Shown: in pieces, positions 1 to 4,985 of the stretch
How the letters are laid out: the number at the start of each line of letters is the position of its first letter
Numbering within the stretch: the first letter of the stretch is position 1
Origin: Pseudomonadales bacterium
Lineage (GTDB): Bacteria > Pseudomonadota > Gammaproteobacteria > Pseudomonadales > Azotimanducaceae
Reading direction: 5' to 3'
DNA: 7,089 nucleotides
Assembly (NCBI GenBank): GCA_007128525.1
Contig: SKXG01000086.1
Span: 1-7,089 of the forward strand
The notes under the pieces: model-generated
Database searches by the model: none
What the model was told of the DNA's origin: nothing
Seen by the model: only the letters and a program-made list of their open reading frames with translations
Made by a program: the position numbers and the translations under genes

Positions 1-522
1 GACGAGACGCTCTGTATCGGCTGTGACAACTGCGAGATCGCCTGCGCCGAGACCCACAACGGTATCTCGCGGCTCGATCGCAAGGCCGGTGCACGCTTTG
101 CACAGGTCAACCTGCCGATCGCCTGCCGCCATTGCGAGCAGCCGCACTGTATGAAGGAGTGTCCGCCCAACGCCATCAGGCGCGCGCCTGATGGCGAAGT
201 CTTTATCGACGACACCTGTATCGGCTGCGGCAACTGTGAGACCAACTGCCCCTACAGCGTCATCAAGATGGCCTATGAGCCGCCGAAGAAGCCGGGCCCG
301 CTGGCCTGGATGTTCTTCGGTGCAGGCGCCGGACCGGGTGAGGATGAGAGCGCCGAGCCTGACGAGAAGACAAAGGCGGTTGGCAAGAAGGCCGTCAAGT
401 GCGATGCCTGTGTGGACCGGCCCGCTGGCCCGGCCTGTGTCCAAGCCTGTCCGACAGGGGCCGCGTTGCGCATTGCGCCGGATCAGTTTGCAAATCTGGT
501 GACTGAACAATGGCAGAGCTGA
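1..522 (+). CDS. Four-cluster [4Fe-4S] ferredoxin-type electron transfer protein (C-terminal part, 5' truncated)
   Basis: The reading frame is open from the first base to TGA at 520-522, so 173 C-terminal residues are seen and the start is outside. Numbering from the first visible codon, sixteen Cys form four complete sites: C5/C8/C11/C15, C42/C45/C50/C54, C73/C76/C79/C83 and C134/C137/C146/C150, the last three each followed by Pro. This is the site order and spacing of the DmsB/NrfC/HycB-type iron-sulphur subunits, which pass electrons along a chain of four clusters. The stretch between sites 3 and 4 is long (about 50 residues) and holds a hydrophobic LAWMFFGAGAGPG segment followed by an acidic/Lys-rich run. 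No signal peptide can be judged. From memory, very similar C-terminal modules occur in longer proteins with cyclic-nucleotide-binding or FAD/NAD(P)-binding domains; whether that holds here cannot be seen. The next gene, a membrane cytochrome b-like protein, starts 16 bases on, so this is probably its cytoplasmic electron partner. Confidence 0.9.
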   Translation, partial: DETLCIGCDNCEIACAETHNGISRLDRKAGARFAQVNLPIACRHCEQPHCMKECPPNAIRRAPDGEVFIDDTCIGCGNCETNCPYSVIKMAYEPPKKPGPLAWMFFGAGAGPGEDESAEPDEKTKAVGKKAVKCDACVDRPAGPACVQACPTGAALRIAPDQFANLVTEQWQS

Positions 523-538
523 CGGGTAGCCCGGCGTT

Positions 539-1420
539 ATGTACGTAAACATTCTGCGATACCGACATGGCCGCTACCTCTGGTGGGCGCTGGCACTGGT
601 GGCGGTCTGCGTCGGGCTCTACATGAGTCAGGACGTTGCACTGCCGCGGGGCGGCAGCAGCTGGCAGGGCTATGTGCTGGGCTCGGTCGCGGCATTGCTG
701 GTGCTTTGGCTGGCCTGGATGGGCATCCGCAAACGCAGCTATCAGGCCAGTCGCGGCACGCTGCAGGGCTGGGTATCCGCCCATATCTATCTGGGCCTGG
801 CGCTGCCGCCGGTGGCGCTGATGCACAGCGCTTTTCAGTTCGGCTTAAACGTGCATACGTTGACGCTCCTCCTGCTCCTTGGTGTTGTATTGAGCGGCGT
901 CTATGGGCTCTATGCCTACCTGCGTCTGCCGCCGGCCATGGTAGAAAACCGGGATAACCAATCCTTCGACGAGCGGCTCGCGGAGCTGGACCGCTTGGAC
1001 AAACTTGGGCTGGAACTGGCAGCCGATTGCGACGAGTCTGTGCAGGCCCTGGTGAGCAGCGCCATCGAACGCAGCGCTATTGGTGGTGGGCTGCTCGATC
1101 AATTGCTGGCGCGCGATCGTTCGCAGGTCCTGCTGCCTGCCGACGACGGTGTGCGACCGCTTGCAGGCAACCCGGGTCAGCGCCGGGTGATCGATTTTCT
1201 GGTGGCCAAGCTGCCAGATACCAGCAAACCCGGTGAGGCCGAGCGCCTGCGTGCGTTGCTGGCCGTGTCCAGCCGGCGCGGTGAGTTGCTGCAGCGTCTG
1301 CGCCGTGAACTGGCATTGCAATCCCGGCTGCGCATCTGGCTGGCCTTTCACGTGCCACTGACGGTGGCGCTGCTTGGCGCGCTGGCCGTGCATGTGCTCA
1401 CCGTTTTCTTCTACTGGTAA
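539..1420 (+). CDS. Di-heme b-type cytochrome-like integral membrane protein with a large cytoplasmic insert
   Basis: A 293-residue protein with five likely membrane helices at about residues 13-30, 43-63, 78-98, 105-128 and 267-291. H82 and H96 lie in helix 3, H271 and H285 in helix 5; both pairs are 14 residues apart, the spacing of bis-His di-heme b cytochromes. Basic ends (the N-terminus, RKR near 64-66, and the basic run before helix 5) put the N-terminus inside. Helices 3 and 5 then run in the same direction, so H82/H271 can bind a cytoplasmic-side haem and H96/H285 a periplasmic-side haem. Residues about 130-265 form a charged, probably helical cytoplasmic domain that I do not recognise. 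ATG 539 is chosen because an in-frame TAG lies at 527-529; the ribosome site is weak (GGGTAG, 524-529). The gene sits between an Fe-S gene and a decahaem gene 5 bases downstream, so it probably carries electrons across the inner membrane, perhaps also to or from quinone. Membrane topology is confident; haem binding is inferred. Confidence 0.82.
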   Translation: MYVNILRYRHGRYLWWALALVAVCVGLYMSQDVALPRGGSSWQGYVLGSVAALLVLWLAWMGIRKRSYQASRGTLQGWVSAHIYLGLALPPVALMHSAFQFGLNVHTLTLLLLLGVVLSGVYGLYAYLRLPPAMVENRDNQSFDERLAELDRLDKLGLELAADCDESVQALVSSAIERSAIGGGLLDQLLARDRSQVLLPADDGVRPLAGNPGQRRVIDFLVAKLPDTSKPGEAERLRALLAVSSRRGELLQRLRRELALQSRLRIWLAFHVPLTVALLGALAVHVLTVFFYW

Positions 1421-1425
1421 GCCCG

Positions 1426-3069
1426 ATGTTGATCCTGTTGCGCAAAATCCGTCTGCGGCACCAGAGCCAGATCGACCAGAACGATGTCGAGTATCAGGCT
1501 GAACGTCTGCGGGTCGGCAGCGGCCAGGGCCAGGATCTGCAGCTCTTTGGTGATGAGGTCGGCCGTGCTCACTGCACCCTGGAACCCTCGTCAGAGGGCG
1601 GTCTGCGCGTACGCTGTCATGGGCAGCATCAGGTCACGGTCGCGGATCAGGATGTGGCGCAAGTTGATCTTCCAGCCAACGAGTGGCTGCGCATCGGGCC
1701 GCACCAGCTGGCGCGGATCGAGGCGCCGCCCGGGTTTGATCTGGCCATTGAAGTGCGGATTGACAGCACGGCCACAGAGTCGGTGAAAGAGCGTTTGGGT
1801 GACGCGCTCAGTCTGCGGATGCCGCGCATTCGTATGCTCAGTTATGCGTTGCTGGCCGCTGTATTGATATTGGGCTTTGCCTTGCCATTGAGCAGCACAT
1901 TTAGCGAGGGTTGGCGCAACACATTGAGTCGTGTCGGTGCGCCGACCAACAGGCACTGGGCGACCGGCGAGCTGTCGCGAGCGCATCGTATGCCGGCTAT
2001 TGCGGAAAATTGCAGTGCGTGCCATGAAAAGCCCTTTCGGCGTGTGCGTAACCAGGCCTGTCTGTCCTGCCACACGGGCATGTCGCATCACACCGATGAT
2101 CCGGACCTTCTCGCCCTGACGGGCCTGGATGAGCAGCGCTGCGCCAGTTGTCATATCGAGCATGAGTCGCCCAGGCGGGCGCTCATTGCCGAGCATGTGG
2201 GCCTGTGCGTCGACTGCCATGCGCGGCCCGAGCGGTTTGCGGCAATGACGGAGCTGGCCCCAGTGCGTGATTTCGAACGCGCGCATCCGGAATTTCGACC
2301 GCAGGTTTTCGATCGTGACGGGACCCTGCAACGTATTGCGCAATCCGAGACCCCGAGAACCTATTCCGGCCTGATTTTTCCCCATGACGTGCATCTCGAC
2401 GCGGATGTTGTGCATGGCCCGGACGGTGCAGGTGCAGCGCTGACGTGCGCGGGTTGCCATGAGCCGGAACGGGATCGTGTGGGATTCCGTCCCCTGAGCT
2501 TCGAGCGCCACTGCAGAGGCTGCCATGATCTTGATGCGGTGCTCGGTGATGCTGTCGTCGAGTTGCCTCATGGCGATCTGGATGCGGCCCGGTCTTTGCT
2601 TGAACAGGCGGCGGCCGATATGCCGGCACCAGACGTCGAAGCGCCGGCACGGCGCCGGCCGGGGTTCGAAGCGCCGCGTGGTGAGCAGGACCAGGTCGAG
2701 GCTGTGGTCGATCGCGTCATCGGTGTTCAGGTCTGTGCCCGTTGCCACGAAGTCACCCGCACACCGGGTGAAGTGGCCAGTCTGTCTGCACCGCGCTGGC
2801 CGCAACGCCGGTTTTCGAGGGCGCTCTTCAGCCACGCTTCGCATCAGTGGACGAGCTGTGAAAGCTGTCACAACGTCAGTGACTCAGCAGATGCCAGTGA
2901 GCTGTTGATGCCGGACATTGCTGACTGCCGTAGCTGCCACACTGGTGCGAATGCGCGTACTGGCGTAGCGTCCACCTGCGTGGACTGTCATCAGTTTCAC
3001 CGAGGGCACACCGCTACCTTTGGTGCTGTGCCTATGCCGGACCATCCATTGATGTCAGCCGGAGACTGA
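1426..3069 (+). CDS. FHA-like domain / membrane anchor / decahaem c-type cytochrome fusion
   Basis: A 547-residue protein in three parts. Residues about 22-112 resemble an FHA (forkhead-associated) beta-sandwich: RVGSGQGQDLQL, then DEVGRAHC, then NEWLRIGPHQLARI. A hydrophobic helix follows at about 137-158, preceded by Arg-rich residues, so the N-domain is cytoplasmic and the rest periplasmic. The periplasmic part has ten CxxCH sites, starting at C196, C212, C239, C261, C341, C363, C437, C478, C501 and C518. FPHDVH (318-323) and FSHASH (468-473) precede haem sites as in cytochrome c3/c7-type folds and may give distal His ligands. A Pro/Ala/Glu-rich linker (about 388-430) separates sites 1-6 from 7-10. 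Outside the haem sites the only Cys are C50 and C64, both in the FHA-like part. The protein probably takes electrons from the di-heme b protein and passes them into the periplasm. What the FHA-like domain binds is unknown: the usual phosphate-contacting Arg and Ser positions appear to be Ser32 and Gly46. Confidence 0.9.
   Translation: MLILLRKIRLRHQSQIDQNDVEYQAERLRVGSGQGQDLQLFGDEVGRAHCTLEPSSEGGLRVRCHGQHQVTVADQDVAQVDLPANEWLRIGPHQLARIEAPPGFDLAIEVRIDSTATESVKERLGDALSLRMPRIRMLSYALLAAVLILGFALPLSSTFSEGWRNTLSRVGAPTNRHWATGELSRAHRMPAIAENCSACHEKPFRRVRNQACLSCHTGMSHHTDDPDLLALTGLDEQRCASCHIEHESPRRALIAEHVGLCVDCHARPERFAAMTELAPVRDFERAHPEFRPQVFDRDGTLQRIAQSETPRTYSGLIFPHDVHLDADVVHGPDGAGAALTCAGCHEPERDRVGFRPLSFERHCRGCHDLDAVLGDAVVELPHGDLDAARSLLEQAAADMPAPDVEAPARRRPGFEAPRGEQDQVEAVVDRVIGVQVCARCHEVTRTPGEVASLSAPRWPQRRFSRALFSHASHQWTSCESCHNVSDSADASELLMPDIADCRSCHTGANARTGVASTCVDCHQFHRGHTATFGAVPMPDHPLMSAGD
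2636..2676 (+). repeat. Two 11-bp direct repeats in the haem 6-7 linker of the decahaem gene
   Basis: TCGAAGCGCCG occurs at 2636-2646 and again at 2666-2676, exactly 30 bases apart and in the same frame. It encodes EAP in VEAPARRR and FEAPRG. A second short direct repeat, GCGCCGGC, lies at 2641-2648 and 2652-2659. The pattern fits local duplication in a disordered Pro/Ala/Arg linker, not a regulatory site. Confidence 0.55.
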
Positions 3070-3088
3070 AACCGCATTGGTGGCGCCA

Positions 3089-3117
3089 TTGAACCCCGCG
3101 CGAGCACTGACTATGAT
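3089..3117 (+). promoter_or_regulatory. Putative sigma70-type promoter ahead of the pentahaem/barrel pair
   Basis: TTGAAC (3089-3094, four of six matches to TTGACA) is followed after exactly 17 bases by TATGAT (3112-3117, five of six matches to TATAAT). Transcription would start near 3124, leaving a leader of about 90 bases before the pentahaem start. It lies in the only sizeable gap of the cluster (3070-3215), so genes 4 and 5 may be a transcription unit separable from genes 1-3. No terminator-like hairpin with a T-run is seen after the decahaem stop, so read-through from upstream is also likely. Confidence 0.45.
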
Positions 3118-3120
3118 CAA
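3107..3120. promoter_or_regulatory. Possible FNR/Anr-type box overlapping the -10 element
   Basis: CTGAC-TATG-ATCAA matches eight of ten defined bases of the FNR-family site TTGAT-N4-ATCAA, with a perfect right half. It covers the proposed -10 at 3112-3117, where a bound regulator would normally repress that promoter. If it activates instead, the start site would have to lie further downstream, near 3155, where the -10 candidates (such as AAGAAT, 3147-3152) are poor. Redox control would suit the genes, but this is a single short match. Confidence 0.22.
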
Positions 3121-3204
3121 GTTGCGAGGGTACAAGAACAGCGAGAAAAGAATCACGGGAGCCGTTCATACAAAGAGTCGTACGCCAATAAAGTGGCTCA
3201 TACA

Positions 3205-3210
3205 GTGGGG
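3205..3210 (+). promoter_or_regulatory. Ribosome binding site deciding the pentahaem start
   Basis: GTGGGG at 3205-3210 lies 5 bases before ATG 3216 and 11 before ATG 3222, favouring ATG 3216. GTG 3210 would overlap the purine-rich site itself and is unlikely. All three starts give the same signal peptide core. Confidence 0.4.
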
Positions 3211-3215
3211 TGGTC

Positions 3216-4985
3216 ATGACAATGCGAAGCTTTTCATTTGCCGTGCTCAGCGCGACAGTGGGTGCTGTTTTGTTGTTGTGTCAGCCACCGCCGCTGATGG
3301 CGCAGGAGCAGGATGCAGTATCACCATCAGTAGATCCCCACCTTGAAGCTTTCCGAGACGATCCCTTTCCGTCGGCGACTGTTTGCGCCGACTGTCATCA
3401 GCAGATCTTTCGTCAGTGGGCATCATCGAGTCATGCCTATGCAGGCATCTCGCCGATGTTTCACAAGTTTGAGCAGCGCGTTAACGAGCTGACGAGCGGC
3501 ACGATGGGGACCTTTTGTGTGCGCTGTCATATGCAGGTCGGCACGCAACAGGGGGAGCCGCGTGAGATGCCGCTATGGGAGCGCTCGCCGGTCTCGCGCG
3601 AGGGAATTACCTGTGTGACCTGCCACCGCGTCAGTGCTTCCTATGGCAAGGTCGATGGCGAGCGCCATATTGAGCCCGGTGATGTCAGCCAGCCGGTCTA
3701 TGGTGCGGGGCGGTCCGAATACCTGCCGGACGTGCTCAATGATGCCCGCTACTACGGTGTGCGCTCGGAGGACAATCCCGAAGGTACGCCGATTCACAAT
3801 CAGGTGATCGAGTTCGAGCAGCTCGATCGCTCGGAATTCTGCGTGTCCTGCCATCAGGTCGCGGTGAACCTGGGCATCAAGCTGGAAGTGGTCTGGGATC
3901 AATACAGGGGTTCGCCGGCCGAGGCACAGGGCACTACCTGCCAGGATTGTCATATGGGCAAGGTGCCGGGCCGTGATGAAGGCTACGCAACCGGACATAT
4001 TGCTGTCGTCAATGGTCGCCCGGTCGGCGATCCGGACCGGCAGCAGTCGAACCATGCTTTCTATGGGCCGGGCTATCCGATCGGCCACCCAGGAATTTTT
4101 CCAATTAACCCCCGTGGCTACGAGTGGACTATACCGGAGTGGCTGGCGTTCGATTACCGGGCTGATTGGGGCAAGCTCGACTGGGAAGAGGATCTGGCCG
4201 CCGGTCGTGTGGATCCCGTTGCCTTTCCGGAGCCCTGGCAGGATCGGGAAGCACGGGAACGCGCCCGTGTCGTGATCAATCAGAATCTTGAAGCCATGGA
4301 GTACAAGCGTGAGACGCGGCGCCAGGTGATGGAGAACGGCAGCCGCATCGATGGGCCCTTCTTCAGGTCCACGCCCAGGGCGGGACGCGCGCTGCGTTTT
4401 CACTATCGTGTCACCAATCTCAACAGTGGGCACAATTCGCCGTCGGGGTCTTTGGGGGCACAGCCGGAGATCTGGCTCAACGTTGCCTTGATAGATCCGG
4501 ACGGCAACAACGTCTGGGAGTCCGGCTATGTCGACAGTATTGGTGACATGGCGGATCTGCACTCGGTCGATGTGCTCGCGGGCGAGCTCGATCACGATGA
4601 TCAGCTGTTCAACCTGCAAACGAAGTTTCTGACGACGAATGTTAAGGGGACAGATCGCGAGATGTATCTGCCCGTTAATTTTGATGTCGACCAGTTGCCG
4701 TTTCTGCGACCTGTGAACGTGCCATCCACGGTGCTCAACCATCCGCCCTTTGTGCGAATGGAAGGGCGCAGTTTGCCGCCGCTGGGGTCGCGGGATGCGC
4801 GCTACCGCATTCCTGGCAGTGTGCTGGAGAAGCCCGGCACCTATCGATTGCAGGTCCGTATGCGATCCCGTGCCGAACCCATCTATTTTATGCGCTTTGT
4901 CGGCGCCACCACTGAGATGGAGCGCTCGATCAACGAGTGGATGCTGGACCTCCACCCCTACACTGTTGAATTCGAGGTGCGGTAA
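3216..4985 (+). CDS. Secreted pentahaem c-type cytochrome, cytochrome c554-like, with C-terminal beta-rich domain
   Basis: From ATG 3216 the protein has 589 residues (591 from GTG 3210). The N-terminus is a Sec signal peptide: a hydrophobic core at about 6-22, then LMAQEQ with likely cleavage near A29/Q30. Five CxxCH sites begin at C57, C101, C133, C209 and C242; every Cys of the mature protein belongs to one of them. Site spacing and context resemble the cytochrome c554 family of multihaem proteins. No haem site occurs after residue 246. Residues about 375-589 look like a beta-sandwich and include NSGHNSPSG (H406 in the centre) and WLNVALIDPDGNNVWESG. I recall a GH-[NK]-x-P-[ST]-G motif as recurrent in c554-like multihaem proteins, where the His could act as a distal ligand; that ligand role is a guess. 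The protein is probably a periplasmic electron carrier or enzyme between the decahaem anchor and the outer membrane. Its stop overlaps the start of the barrel gene (TAATG), suggesting fixed co-production. Confidence 0.88.
   Translation: MTMRSFSFAVLSATVGAVLLLCQPPPLMAQEQDAVSPSVDPHLEAFRDDPFPSATVCADCHQQIFRQWASSSHAYAGISPMFHKFEQRVNELTSGTMGTFCVRCHMQVGTQQGEPREMPLWERSPVSREGITCVTCHRVSASYGKVDGERHIEPGDVSQPVYGAGRSEYLPDVLNDARYYGVRSEDNPEGTPIHNQVIEFEQLDRSEFCVSCHQVAVNLGIKLEVVWDQYRGSPAEAQGTTCQDCHMGKVPGRDEGYATGHIAVVNGRPVGDPDRQQSNHAFYGPGYPIGHPGIFPINPRGYEWTIPEWLAFDYRADWGKLDWEEDLAAGRVDPVAFPEPWQDREARERARVVINQNLEAMEYKRETRRQVMENGSRIDGPFFRSTPRAGRALRFHYRVTNLNSGHNSPSGSLGAQPEIWLNVALIDPDGNNVWESGYVDSIGDMADLHSVDVLAGELDHDDQLFNLQTKFLTTNVKGTDREMYLPVNFDVDQLPFLRPVNVPSTVLNHPPFVRMEGRSLPPLGSRDARYRIPGSVLEKPGTYRLQVRMRSRAEPIYFMRFVGATTEMERSINEWMLDLHPYTVEFEVR
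4974..4979 (+). promoter_or_regulatory. Ribosome binding site of the barrel gene, inside the pentahaem gene
   Basis: GAGGTG at 4974-4979 lies 5 bases before ATG 4985, within the last codons of the upstream gene. With the TAATG overlap this indicates translational coupling of the cytochrome and the barrel. Confidence 0.65.

Noticed and set aside
151..153. ATG 151 as the start of the Fe-S protein
   Set aside because: It lies inside the second Fe-S site. The frame is open to base 1 and encodes a complete first Cys site before it, so the gene is truncated by the window edge.
1591..2871. Long minus-strand open frame (426 codons) opposite the decahaem gene
   Set aside because: The plus strand encodes ten CxxCH sites in frame across it. 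The antisense product has no coherent domain, and long antisense frames are expected at this GC content.
3159..3199. GAGCC/GGCTC inverted repeat in the 3070-3215 gap
   Set aside because: A five-base stem with a 31-base loop is within chance expectation and has no T-run; I do not call a terminator or riboswitch.
3270..3290. LLLC in the pentahaem signal peptide as a lipoprotein cleavage site
   Set aside because: The residue before Cys is Leu, not Gly/Ala/Ser, and a normal signal peptidase I site follows at LMAQ.
3077..3346. Small plus-strand frame spanning the gap and the start of the pentahaem gene
   Set aside because: It overlaps the signal peptide region in another frame, has no good ribosome site, and its product looks like out-of-frame coding sequence.
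3573..4955. Long minus-strand open frame (460 codons) opposite the pentahaem gene
   Set aside because: It is a shadow of a clear cytochrome gene, with no signal peptide, motif or ribosome site of its own.
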